A stretch of DNA of 64,000 nt from Melampsora larici-populina 98AG31 (taxonomy: Eukaryota; Basidiomycota; Pucciniomycetes; Pucciniales; Melampsoraceae): NCBI RefSeq assembly GCF_000204055.1, contig NW_006768804.1:300748-364747 (forward strand), in the 5' to 3' direction. The first letter of the stretch is position 1. Every line of letters starts with the position of its first letter. A program made the position numbers and the translations under genes. Positions 22,918-34,542 of this stretch are shown piece after piece. The notes beneath the pieces are model-generated. The model worked only from the letters and a program-made list of their open reading frames with translations, did not search any database and was not told the DNA's origin.

Positions 22918-23817
22918 AGCGGTGTACAAACCTACAACCCAACATGAAAACCCATGAAAAAAACCCATGAAAACCCAACTTCTTTGTGGTTTTTTTTCAT
23001 GGGTTGAGATCGGCTAGATCTGACCACCCGTTTGTTGAAAAAAAAGATGAGCTTGATATACACAGACTCAACCAACCCCTCCCCTTCATTACCATCACAC
23101 CCAAAATAACCCAAATCCTTCCATAAAACAAATACACCTTGCTTGTCTACCTGATGTATTCCAATTTCAAAGTTTCTCTCTCTTCGGTTTGTTTCGTCAT
23201 TTGCAATGTGAAGAATTCAAAAGCAATCGTTATATTTTAAAACAAGCACAATCGATCGTTCTATTTCAAACAAAAACTGATCTGAGTCGCCTTTCAAAAC
23301 TTTGGATGAGACTTTGGAAACTAAGAAATCGTTTTCAATTGAAAAAACATATTGTTTCAATTCAAAAAGAACATGGCTAAGTTGACTTCTAAGACTTTGA
23401 GAGGATACTTCTATAGGTAAGATATTGTTTTCAGTCGAATTCAAACGGGATCGTTTTATTTCAGAAAAAGCACAAGATATTGTTTCATTTCAAACAAAAA
23501 GAGATGAGACTTTTGACTTTTAAAACTAAAATTCGAATTTGGAAGGAAACTGGGGCTAGTGGATGGAGTCATGGTTGAGGTGGATGCCAAAAGAGAGATG
23601 TGGACTCATTGTGGAGTAAAGTTAAGGCCTCAAGTGATGACTAGAGCTGCGTGTGGCCTGTCAGTGTGACTCTTTAGGTTGTGATGGGAGTTGGGGCATT
23701 CAAACCTTTCCAGGGCAACCCATGAAAAAAACCCATGAAAAAAACCCATAAAGAAGTTGGGTTTTCATGGGTTTTTTTCATGGGTTTTCATGTTGGGTTG
23801 TAGGTTTGTACACCGCT
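22918..23817. mobile_element. 900-bp inverted-repeat element with AAT target duplication
   Basis: Arms of about 90-100 bp begin AGCGGTGTACAAACCTACAA on each side and contain repeated AACCCATGAAAA words; the right arm has one extra 13-bp unit. AAT flanks both ends (22915-22917, 23818-23820). Removing the element and one AAT leaves the flanking frame open (SEQRFN to DYTSGHNQ), supporting the boundaries. No coding sequence; the middle is AT-rich and ordinary. The superfamily is not determined. Confidence 0.75.
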
Positions 23818-24185
23818 AATGACTATACTTCAGGACACAACCAAAAATCAGAAAATTCCTCAATATCTTAGAGAAGATAATCAAAAGTTCAAGCTCAAAA
23901 CCAACTCCAATGACATCTCCTCCACCAATTGTTATTACATCCATGCAAAGTCAACCTACACATCAATGGGCAAATGTTGTAAATAAAAGACATAAGGGAA
24001 CTAAAATTCCAATTTCAAATACAACTACTCTTCCACAGAAACAAGTGATTGATGAATTTATATCAGGCAGCTTTGTAATACATACTCAACCAAAAGTCTC
24101 TCCATTGGCAGATTTATCTCAGGCTGAAATCAGGGACAAGACAAATACAGTATTACAATCTTTAAACATGAATCTAGATAACAAA

Positions 24186-27100
24186 CAACCCTGGGCCAGC
24201 AACGCAGCGCAGCGCAACATGGGCGTATGGCGCTGCGTTGCTCCGCAAAACGCAGCATACGGGCTACAAATTGTGTTGCGTTGCTCTCGGCACCGTAACA
24301 TGAATTTAGGAGGGCTGGTTGCGCGTCGGCTCGCCCGTCGCGCAACGCAGCGTAACCGGTGCAAAAAAACGCAACAGCGCAAAAAATTGTAGAGAAGAGA
24401 AAAATATCAAATTTTGTTAAAAGCCGAAGAACATATTCATATTTTCAACATCCCTAAGCTAAACTTGTAACTAGTTACTATCTCCAAACATGCATTCAAT
24501 CAAGTTTGACATTGAACGCTTTCAAAACAGCAGCAAGATCAGCGAAATCCTCCCCTAACAAGACACCCTCCCTTAACCACAATTGGCTCGAAACGAGGGC
24601 CTCAATTGTGCGTGCTAGAAGACTGCCGCGATCGCTGGCACAGATGTCAGCAGCACATGAGAAAATACGTTCAGCAGCACATGATGATCCAGTCGTGGCC
24701 AGGTAATCGCGGGCCATGATGGATAACACTCGGTAGTCCTTTTCGTGATGCTACAAACAAGAGCGATTTGTTTAAACATGGAGTGTAGCCAGGATCAAGC
24801 GTTAGATATCATTGTAAAGAATTTCACTTACAGACCACCATAAAAGGCCCGCCTTAGGGTCAGATAGATCATAATCTTTCTGACGCATCTTGTCAGACAT
24901 CCACAAATAATTCTCTAATGAGTTATCAATTGTATCAGTTGGCTCATCCTCTTCGTCGTCGGTGTTGTCATGAAAGATCTTTGGTTGATTAGCAGGCCGA
25001 GTAACATCAGAAGGATCACCAGAATCATCATGTGCAGGGCCTGGGCGTTGGCAAGGTGAAGTAACTTCGTAATCAGAAAAAATTCGGCGTAAAGTACATT
25101 CGGCTTTCATAGGGATTGCAGCGAGCTTTCCTCCAAACCACTTGATAAAGAATTTCATTCGGAAGAAGGGATGGAGGATGGTGGCGATGACAAGAGTTTC
25201 ACATTCGAGTGCCTCATCAAGGTATTCTTGTGTTTTAGCCAACATCTTTGCCAACATTGGATAAACTGCATCTGATGTACTTAGCACTGCAATCTTTTCC
25301 TGTAACTTATGTCGAAGCTCGACATACTCCGGGATTACCATACAGCCGGTGGGGCCGTCGCCTTCCATCTTGAGGGTAGTTTGCAGAAACATCTACAGAA
25401 ACAAGGAAGGGTCTTCAACAGTTATGCTTAATTGAAGTGATCAATAGATAAATCACTTACCTCAAGTTCTACATTAATTTTTCGGACCTGAGCCCACTCA
25501 GCAGTCGTGATTTCGAGCTGGTGGAAATACCCGTAAGGCTTGCCATTCTTACGCGGGCGTCGTCCAACTGCAAGCACTCGATTGATATCTTCTTTACACA
25601 TTTGGTCAATAACCTGTGTAGATAAGATGTCAGTGCAATGCAAGTCCGACAGAAAAGGAATGAATAGAATACGTGCCGATCTTGCAAGCCAGGCCTTGTG
25701 TCTGCTTTCGTATTTGACGTTCCACCGAATACCGTATCCAGCAATAAGTGAGCCTGAGAAATCGTGCTTTGCACTTACTCGCTCGAATTCCTTACGCCAA
25801 GAGGAAGAGCGAGTTATACGACAAATGATAAAGTCGAGCTGTAAACAAATCAGAGATATGCAAAGTTGATAGTCTGTGATGAATGATACATAATGAAAGA
25901 ATCAACACAAAAGAAACAAAAGTATACCTTGCGTAGGATGAAGTCTACATGGTTAGCTTCCCTCCGATGCGTTGGAGCTACCTCTTCCTCCAATAAAACT
26001 GCTGGTGCAATTTTGTCCTCAGCATCAGCAACGTCCCAATCATGTTCGTCCTCGATTGCGGTGGCCACCTCTTCAGCTGATGTGGGCTCCTCCAACTCAT
26101 CAACGTCACGTTCAGTAATCTCGTCATTGTCTTCAGTGCTCTCGTCTTCTTCTGCAATAGTACCGATTGTTGGAAATTGACCCCGGGCTGCTGATTTGAC
26201 CTTTGCAGGAGGTGGTGCTTTCACGCCTAGCTCGGCTAGACCTGCATTCACAATCAAGGCCAACTTATGGCAAAAACAGAATACATGCATATTCTTGGGG
26301 TTCCATTTATACTGGATACCGTTGGTTTTTGAAGGTTGTAAGGAAAATTGTCAATGCATTTCAGTAGCCATCGTCTTGTTGTTGGAACCGGAATCTGTAG
26401 TCTGGCATAGAATGTAATATATGATAACGATTAATAAGTGTCAGTATGCGATGAATATCAAAACATGAGACATATAAGATACATAACAATAAAGTAAAAT
26501 TCTTATCTTATGGAATATATCACGCTTCACCAGTAAGTTGACAATAGGCTCAGCTAGCCAGGGACCGTGATGGTGCCAGGCAACCACCTTCAGGGCTACA
26601 TGCCGGACGTGGTAGTTCCAGTTCGGATCGATGAACGTCACTGAAGCGCCTATGAAGCCATGACGGTTACCTTTACTAGTCCACGCATCATGGACCAGGT
26701 TAAAGCGTGAAGTCAGTTGCTGTAAAGAAAACAAACTGATGTCAGTTCTAGATGATTTGAGGATGTCAAGTGCGCGTAAAAAACATGCCTGGAGTTCATT
26801 GAAAACATTCGCTTTCAAAGACATATTGATATGTTTGGCCTCTGTAGCTGCCCACTTGCGACCATAGAGCTTTGCCTCACGTCGAAGATAGCCTACCATA
26901 GTTCAAAGAATGGGGTCTTCGACTCGAGACCATGGGAGCGCGTGTCGTATCAACCATGCGCAAGCCAATTGGTTGAAAGTCTCGTTGTTGAACTTGACGC
27001 CGGGAGTGGTGATGACAAACCCGTCAAGGCTTTGACCGGACTTCTTGCTGTCTGCCTGGCGTCGCTCTGCAACCGACATGGGTATACCAAGTTCCTTACA

Positions 27101-28609
27101 CTCTCGTTTAGCTTTAACGCGCCCCGGGCATCCAACATCCGAACGTCCTGATTGGGTAGATCCATCACGGTGAGCCCGCAACATACCTGTCATGTTGCTG
27201 TAGCTGACTCGGATGGGGTCCTTTCGATCCTTCTTACAGAATCGGCATGGATACGATAGCGGTGGTTTTGATACATCCTGACAACATAACACAAAGTTAG
27301 AAGTAAATAGGTGAAAGATAAGCGAGGTAACAAAATCAAAACTGACATCACCTGGCCCATGAAATGGTGTGTCGTAGTAGGCCCTAAGTTTGTCACATTC
27401 ACTGTTACCCGTCTCGATCTTGCAACGAGGTCGCTCAATGATTCCAGTGATCTCAACATCGGAGTCGGCTCTTAGCATGGTTTTTGTTACATTTGAAGAT
27501 ATGTTCTTGACGGTAGTCATAATGGTAAGCTGTCATTTGGATAAATACATACGAATTTGAGACATACCTCATCCTCATCCAATACGTCGGATTGGACTTT
27601 CTTCTTCTTCTTCCTGCGAGGTTGAGACTGGACCTGGTGGTATTTCAAGTTATACCGTAAGTGAGTAAGTTAAATATACATGTTGAAATGAATGGAATGT
27701 GATACTAATAGTTACCTCGTCGTCATCCAATTCAACATCGGATATCACTTTCTTCTTCCTCTTTGGTTGAGACTTGGACTGGGATGAATTGCTTGGTGTC
27801 TTTCGATTGTTCTTGCGCTTCTGTCCATCCGGGTGACTACTCATGATCGAGCCGTCAGAGTCGGCGTCCTCATCGTTGCGATTATAACTGGGGTCTTTGC
27901 GTTTGGTTTTCAAGGTTACAGGTTGGTCCAAGCTCAATTGGCGGCGTGAGTCGGGCATGGGAGAAACCATTGATGGATTGATAACTGGCCTTCTGGTTCG
28001 TATAGGTCTAGTAGAAATTGTTTTGGATTCGCTCGCTTGGGAACTCTCCGACATGTTGTGGTTGGTGGGTAGTATGACAAAGAAAGATGGTGATTTCTTT
28101 AAACTGGCGAGCGTATGAACCTGATGAGGTATCTAATATTTGAAGAAAACCAGACAATATCAACAAGGAGGTAAGAGAAAAAACGGATATGAAGAAAAAA
28201 ACCTCACCTTCTGAATCGGAAGGATCAAGTCCTCACACCGGTCAAGCCACTCGCTCCCTGGCTTGCCCCTGTTGGGACGGAACCAATGCATAGTGTCGTA
28301 TCGATTGAGACTAATTGATATTGATCAGATTTGAGATATGAAAAGAAGGGAAGATTCGCCTAATCGGGAAATATGGCTTAGGAAAAAAAACCCGGCCCGT
28401 AACAGCCGCAACGTCCGTATCTTTGCGGATGTGCGCCGTACCGCAACATGTATTGTTGCGGTCATAAAAAAACCCCAAATTCAGGGATCTTGTTACGTGT
28501 CGGTCCGGACCGCAACATACATGTTGAAGCTGCGCGACGGTGCGGCCCGTAAAAAGCGCAACACACCAGCAACGCAGCGCGTAACAGCTGCGTTGCTGGC
28601 CCAGGGTTG
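24186..28609 (-). mobile_element. hAT transposon (4.4 kb) inserted in the LINE
   Basis: Perfect inverted ends CAACCCTGGGCCAGCAACGC (24186 on) and complement ending at 28609. The flanks are TAACAAA on both sides (24179-24185, 28610-28616), a 7-bp duplication. The subterminal regions are crowded with CAACGCAGC-type words (24200-24370, 28400-28600). It carries a multi-exon hAT transposase gene on the minus strand, and interrupts LINE ORF1 between LNMNLDNK and VWVKGAAK. Confidence 0.9.
24496..28054 (-). pseudogene. hAT transposase, two nonsense mutations
   Basis: Starts at MSESSQASESK (28054), with a basic, Ser-rich N terminus, then a BED-type zinc finger (YPCRFCKKDRKD, near 27240), FNQLACAWLIRHALPWSRV, FNLVHDAWTSKGNRHGF, WHHHGPWLAEPIVNLL, TTDSGSNNKT, a CFCHKLALIVNAGL block, an acidic spacer, and the C-terminal dimerisation region DYLATTGSSCAAERIFS with DRGSLLARTIEALVS. 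About nine exons. In-frame TGA occurs at 26903-26905 and 26351-26353, both at positions where the related gene at 37813 has an open codon or a similar decay. One intron (26402-26506) has AT-AG borders. The protein is likely not made in full, but damage is slight. Confidence 0.85.
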
Positions 28610-28765
28610 TAACAAACCAGTTTGGGTTAAAGGTGCAGCAAAACTAGGCTCAAAATACATTATATTCTTTACAGGCTGGAGTTCTGAAGCTAGATTCCTT
28701 ATACAAAACAAGCATCAATGGACTCATCTAATAGATAATGATTCAACAGCATTTCCCAATACATC

Positions 28766-28926
28766 AGTGGCTCTCAAACCTGTCCCAGTTTTCAAAAAAC
28801 CCAGTTGACCCAGTTGTTTTTGGCAGTAACTTTGTGTATCAAGTTGACATTTGTTGACAGCTCCCAGCCAAAAATTCAACTGGGGCGACCGGGTTTTTTG
28901 AAACTGGGTCAGGTTTGAGAGCCACT
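28766..28926. mobile_element. 161-bp palindromic MITE in the LINE relic
   Basis: Ends AGTGGCTCTCAAACCTG and complement; the arms continue through CCCAGTTTTCAAAAAACCC and CCAGTTG, about 60 bp each. The flanks are LINE sequence on both sides. A clean target duplication could not be assigned. Confidence 0.7.
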
Positions 28927-29300
28927 ATAGACTTCTGGTCCTACTACATGGAGTTCCCACAAGTTTTACACCAGACAATCAAACAGAAATTCTACATCTC
29001 ATGCATGACAATGTTGATAACTATTTAGTGACATTAGCTAGACGGTTAGCCACTCCGTTCTTGGCAAAAACACAGATCAATAGTTGTTTACTTAAGAATC
29101 AGCGGATAAATTAGAAAAAGGGGGGGTTATTTTATTTATGTAGGAACCGTAATCACAGGTCAAGAACATCATCAACAACCATGTTGATGTTGCAAATGTT
29201 GGAAAATTGGTCATACACAGAATTGGTGCAAAAACAAACCTCCGTGTGCTTGATGTGCAGGTGATCACAACATAAACAAATGCTCTAAAATAGTAGATGA

Positions 29301-29966
29301 CAATGAAATGGCAACTTATCATTGATGCATCTGTTACAAGAAGTAGGTATCAGAGAATCTGATGGAGAAAATTTCACTTTCAGACAAAGCCTTTGATCAT
29401 CTAACCAAAAATCACAAATGACCAACCAAGTTAGAGTGGACCAGAGTAGGAAATTGCAGAAGATGGAAGTAGACTTTATTGGTTCATTATACTATTTAGA
29501 TGGTTCTCAGACTCTTTTGGTTTTAAACACTTGCCATTTTGAATTTTCTGTTTTTTGGTTTTCTACAACAATTTCATTTCACCTGTCACTATATGTAGTT
29601 CAATCAAGTAGCTTATTTCATATGCCTTGGTCTTCTCAGGCATAGAGTCTGAGATATCCACTGCTCTACCTTTGCTTTCTTTGCACCACAAAAACCTAGC
29701 TTGTCATCCTGGATTGTTGTATACTTTTTTTGATCATTTTTTTAGTTTTGCATATTCCTGGTGTTCAACATAAAGACTCGTTATATACAAATAGTGTGTA
29801 ATTTCATAACAATTGTACGTCTAAAAAAACTCCTTTTGGGACAGGGATGGAGCTTTTTTGGGTACTGTAACCACTGCCAAACAGCATTTTTTGCACAGCA
29901 TTTTTTTGATTTCAACGGATTTTTTGAAACAGAAACGCCAAAAATAAAACGCAACCAAATGTATCC
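29301..29966. other. Decayed sequence between LINE relic and transporter gene
   Basis: No family is visible. The last 130 bases (29830-29966) are rich in T-runs and GCATTTTTT words and look like the end of a small dispersed repeat, but I found no partner end. Confidence 0.3.
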
Positions 29967-31802
29967 TTAAGCATTGGCTTTTACGATAAATACCGCTGCC
30001 ATCGTAACAAGGATTGTAACTATCGGTGTGACAAAAACATACGAACCTAACAATGTTCTTGAGATTAAGTGTTGAATTCTATGATTTCTAATCTCTTGTT
30101 GTACATGAGCAAGTGATCCCACGGGGAATCGATTTGTATTAGTCATCTGTACCAAGGTAATTGCTGGAGGTGCTCCAATGAGTAAAGCCATCACTAGAAT
30201 AAAACAAGGGTCGTCCAGAACATTTCCGTTCATGTCTTCTCTCAAAGGTGGTGGAAGGGCTCTTGGAATGAAGTAAAGAAGTGGGATGAAAACGAGAGGC
30301 GCAAGGAATTGACGAGCAACGATTGCAATGATCATGATGGTACGGTCAGAGACCTTGGAAGTTGGTTCAGAGACCTTGGAAGTTCGTTCAGGGATTTGTG
30401 ACTCGAGTGAAGGGTCTGAAGTCTGCTCTGCAGAATCTTCTGACTTTTCTGCTCCGACTGTTGCTGATTTCTTAATTTCACATTGCTTCTCACTAGGTCG
30501 TTCTTTATTAAAGTAAGCACCTGTGATTGTGTAATATTGGTCAGAGTCGAGTAGCACTAAACCGTCGACACTGTTCACGCACCTAAGACCACAAGTGTCA
30601 GTGGCACAGCCACATTTCCGGCAAAGTTGAATGCACTGTTTTGCGCATGGGTTTGTGAGAAATGTTAAAGAAAGGATGAATAATTAATCAACGACGGTTT
30701 GTAGAGCCTTATCGCACGCAGATAGAAATTGAGCTCACCCTCGTAGAGGTTTGAACCCCATCAAGGCGGTTTGCAATGGTGGTATGCACACGACCAGAAA
30801 GGAGAGGATAGTAGAGTATCTGGATGGAAGACCAAAAATCAGTTCGGTTTACAATTTTCTCACAACTTCCCTCCTTCCCCTTTGATGCTTGAGTGAAAAC
30901 TTACAAGGTGGGAGTCATGAATCGATGAATGATCTTCGCTGGGGTAACGATAATATTAATTATCTTCAAAGACAATGTTTTCCATTTTCCATGTCCATCT
31001 TTGAGTTTCGGATCAGGCGGACAATATGAGATAATTTGTATTTCATTGTCAATAACCACATGTAAGCCGACCTCAGGAACGTGATGATTCATTTTACAAT
31101 CGACTTTGTCTTTGTTGGTTCCGCAAAATTTCAAAGAACCCCACGCCTGTCGGGATTTTGGCGCCTCAGTCTTGACTCTCTTTTCTTCAGTTGATACCGC
31201 TAACAGTCTAACTCCATAACTCCAGCGAAGAACTAATCCAAAGCTACTAAATAGTACAAAGTAACTCAAGGTTCTAGCCATTTGCTGCAAATACAACGCA
31301 TAGAAACCCTTTGTTAGTAAGATTGCATTCGTGATTTTCAGAAACAAAATTAACTACCTTGTCTTGATCGTCCGTCGGGCCCCATTCAAATCCACCTGTG
31401 CTTCCCATGCCAGCTAACATGCTGGTTGCAATAGCTATAGGCAATGAGTTGCTATTCATAAACATTGAAACCGCGATACAGAATTTTCGATCAGACGATG
31501 CTAATCGAAATATTCGACCTGGTATATAAGCTAGCACAGCCGAAACAATTGTGATGAAAACAAAGGCCACTACGACAACATAAAGTTTGACGAGCTGATC
31601 AGTTGTTAAACTGTAGGCGATTTTTTGGAACACGAATGCGGGAGTGAAGAAGCAACTGTAAGGAGATTAATATGTTAGATTTTTATTCATTGGACCAGTC
31701 TGATCTATCAAAAGGAGAAGCTATCTACTTGTTAGCTTCATTGAAGCTGGCTCTTGAATTAGGTGTGATGATTTTTCTTCGGGCGAGAATGTAGCCTGCT
31801 AG
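29967..31802 (-). CDS. Auxin-efflux-carrier (PIN-like) family membrane transporter, 5' exon unresolved
   Basis: Six exons join in frame: 31729-31802, 31358-31655, 30905-31284, 30739-30819, 30583-30635 and 29967-30520, encoding 479 residues. Membrane segments include LYVVVVAFVFITIVSAVL, IPPLQTALMGF, a canonical AGNVAVPLTLVVLGAYF, FLAPLVFIPLLYFI and LLIGAPPAITLVQM, plus RTLSYFVLFSSFGLVLRWSY. This layout (two hydrophobic halves around a hydrophilic loop) is the AEC family, which in fungi includes ER/plasma-membrane proteins such as Ecm3. The first exon must supply the N-terminal helix before LAGYILARRKIITPN; a candidate ATG is at 32080-32082 (MSPIVDIIL), but its splice phase does not fit, so I leave the start open. 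Substrate is unknown. Confidence 0.85.
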
Positions 31803-32516
31803 CTATTAATCATACAATCAGACCGTATCAAGATGAAGAATAACATAGCCGAGTTTCGAGTAGACGTACTGATAATAAGAAAACCTATCAAGTTTCGAAA
31901 AAGGGTGAATAAGATTTGGGCATGATATCGAGCATGGAAGGAGATGTTCTCAACTGACTTGCGAGATGCTTCCTATCACGGTTCTATAAGATGATTCAAA
32001 GAAAGCTTTAAGTCATGAATTTCTGTCAACGATGATTGAAGAGCAAAACTCCTTACAATATTATATCAACAATTGGAGACATCCCTTCGTTATACAACTT
32101 AGGAAGTGTTGAAATAGTAGAAGAAAACGAAGAGGTGCCCGAGGATAGACGAGAAGTCTTGAATCTTGATCAGGATGATAGTGATAGATTTAAGCTGAGT
32201 AAAGGCGTCTGATTGATCTGTTTAATCGATTGATGTCCACCTATTTAGAATCTTGATAGCTAGCTATGGATCATGATAATATCTCAAGTGAACTTATCAA
32301 GATTCATATATCATTGATAGTTGGGAGCGGGAGGGCGCGTTTATCAGTAAATATATAGCAATGCAGCAGATCCTTTTAGCTTGATTTTCTGGCCAGTCTA
32401 CGTTGGAGGGTTCAGCTGATCCTGATTGAGTACATACATAGCACGGGATGTTCCGATGCCATCATGATCTGTGTCCACTCTTGTTGCGAACATGAACAGG
32501 ATTGAACTTGAGTTTG
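31803..32516. other. 5' region of the transporter gene
   Basis: Should contain the missing first exon(s), probably between 31850 and 32240 on the minus strand. Coding-like stretches occur near 32050-32190 (Ser/Thr-rich, then MSPIVDII). No repeat is visible. Confidence 0.35.
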
Positions 32517-32950
32517 TAAGTCCCTCTCGGCGAGCGAGCCTGCGAGAGAGGGACTTGATAGGACTTGATATCTTATCCACTAAATTTGGCACAAGAGCCA
32601 AATTCTTTTGGCTGGAGACTTTTTCCACCCGCTATATCTCATGGAATCAGTTTTATGCAGAGGTCGCAGCCACCGGGAGAGCCGTGACTGTCATGCCCTG
32701 ACACTGACACCTGACTGTCAGGCCCCTCACAAACCATGTACAGTAGTTAACGTCTACTTTGTACTACCTTCCGACCAGCCAAATGAAATCTTGTTTTTGA
32801 GATCAAAAATGACTACCTCAATGACTACCTTTTAAGTTGATAACTAGACAAGTACATTAAGGAGAGTAAGTGTAATCTATCTATATCTCCTTGGGACCAT
32901 CTGAGGCATTGATAATTTTTTTTTTTCACTAGATGGTCAACATTTGGGCC

Positions 32951-33151
32951 CAAGCATAAGCTAGGCACTTAAGCCCCTTGGGTTAGGTACATAAGGTCCT
33001 AAGCCAAGTACTTAAGGTCTCGAGCCAAGTACTTACGGTCTTAAGCCAAGTACTTACAATCTTAAGTCAAGTACTTAAGGTCTTAAGTCAAGTACTTAAG
33101 GTCTTAAGTCAAGTACTTAAGGTCTCAAGCTAGGTACTTATAGTCTTAAGT
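32951..33151. repeat. 21-bp minisatellite, about nine units
   Basis: Unit CTTAAGTCAAGTACTTAAGGT; three central copies (33062-33124) are nearly perfect and outer copies diverge (GCCAAG for GTCAAG, TTACGG or TTACAA for TTAAGG). The unit contains the palindromes CTTAAG and AGTACT, so it can fold on itself. Spacers and repeats are not distinguishable, so it is not a CRISPR array. Confidence 0.8.
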
Positions 33152-33813
33152 GTCCGTGACAATGTGTACTTACACAGACCAGGGCCAGCTATGTGTCAGT
33201 GGTCCTGTGGTAGACCCAACGGGCTTACCAGCAGGGTAGATTGTAGGGAGAAGTGTTTGACCAAGGTGTGATGCAAGCTTTGCATATGTATCACAAGTTG
33301 CCTTGAGAAGCTTTTTGATACTCTGATGGTAGTGTATAACATCCTTTCTTTGTTAATCTTCATTAACCCAACCATGTTCTCAAACCATATTGGTTTGCCC
33401 TCACTTTTAATCTCTCAACCTCCAATGATGTATATTTGGGCTATTGTTCACTTTCAAGAATTCCTACACAATCATGAACCTCATTTTGAAAGTTCACACT
33501 CATTCACAAGGTCATTCTAACAAAAGCCAAGACAAAAACAAGTAGAGAAAAAAAATAAAGTAAACAAAAGGATCAAGAAGAAATTTTAAGGAAATGACAA
33601 GAAAAAGAGCAGGAAACAATGTAACAAAGTCACATCACGTATAGCGGGTATAGAAAGTTTCCAACCACTACTTGACCCTTGTACATGGGTTTTTTTTGAA
33701 TCCACGCCAAAAAAAATAAAAATCAGAAATGCCTGACAATTGGGCCCGGGGCCAGCCCCGGGGCCGCCCGTAGTCAGGTGTAGCACAGAGTAGACTTTAA
33801 CTACTGTAATCAT

Positions 33814-34542
33814 TCAGGATGAGCCCCGGCTCCGGCGGAGGCGGAGATCCCCGGTCTACCGTACCGTCGATACGGTAGCCGGGCTAGAGCTCTGAGAGCC
33901 CCAACACCGACCCGGGTCCGTCGGATTGGGGTCCGGCCTGAGGTATCAAGATCCCCGATTTTTCTCGGAGAACCGAGAAACCGTACATAGATTATGAACA
34001 GTTATGATACATATTCAAGCAAGGATGGGTGAACAAGCAGTTGATACATACAAGGAAGCGATTAACAGTGTTCAAAGAGAGTTACGAATTGAGATAATAA
34101 AAACAATAAAGAATTAAATATCAAGATAATAAAAACGATAAAGAGTTAGAAATCGAGATGACAAAAGAATCATGATCGATAGGTGAGGGAAAGGTGAGGA
34201 GATGAAACTGAATAGATGGACATCATTCAATCACAGCTATAGGTTCTGCCTTTATACATGCATGATCAGCCATGGGTAGCAGCGGGCACTTCACCAATCA
34301 AGCTTTTCATGTTGAAATATTTCCAGGAAAAGGTCAGTCCAATCGAGAACTCGCGGGGACTTGACGGAGAACCGACATATCGGTAGGGCACCGTTTTCTT
34401 GGTGGCGGGGACCGGTCTACGTGTCCGGGGAAGAGTCCCCGTCGAGGCGGGTTCGGCTCGGAAGCCGGGCAGGGCTCTTAGATTTTGCTCGGTGGGTCGT
34501 TCTGGCCGGTCCCCGAGCCCGACTGCCCGGGGCTCATCCTGA
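33814..34542. mobile_element. 729-bp GC-rich non-autonomous hAT-type element
   Basis: Inverted ends TCAGGATGAGCCCCGG (33814-33829) and complement ending 34542, flanked by the exact 8-bp duplication GTAATCAT (33806-33813, 34543-34550). Both terminal 150 bp are very GC-rich with GATCCCCG, GGGGAC and CGGGTC words, while the middle is AT-rich. No coding sequence. The 8-bp duplication supports hAT. Confidence 0.82.

Larger units (their letters stand above)
22736..29300 (+). mobile_element. LINE (non-LTR retrotransposon) relic, heavily interrupted
   Basis: After the insertions are ignored, the plus strand reads an ORF1-like protein: start near 23910 (MTSPPPIVITSMQSQPTHQW), then AAKLGSKYIIFFTGWSSEA and FLIQNKHQWTHLIDND (28630-28740), HGVPTSFTPDNQTEIL (28945-28990), and zinc knuckles CCKCWKIGHTQNWC and CAGDHNINKC (29183-29290) with a TGA between them. 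The knuckles following an RNA-binding fold are typical of fungal Tad-like LINE ORF1. A short frame upstream (22743-22917, QQGLYNFIGYLVTKHKGK) continues across the 900-bp insertion. No endonuclease or reverse transcriptase is recognisable downstream, so the element is truncated. Confidence 0.65.

Noticed and set aside
24130..24392. Cys/Arg-rich frames at the left end of the hAT
   Set aside because: They translate the subterminal GCAACGCAGC repeats and are not genes.
32951..33151. CRISPR-like array of short repeats
   Set aside because: Units follow each other without distinct spacers and diverge gradually; it is a eukaryotic minisatellite.
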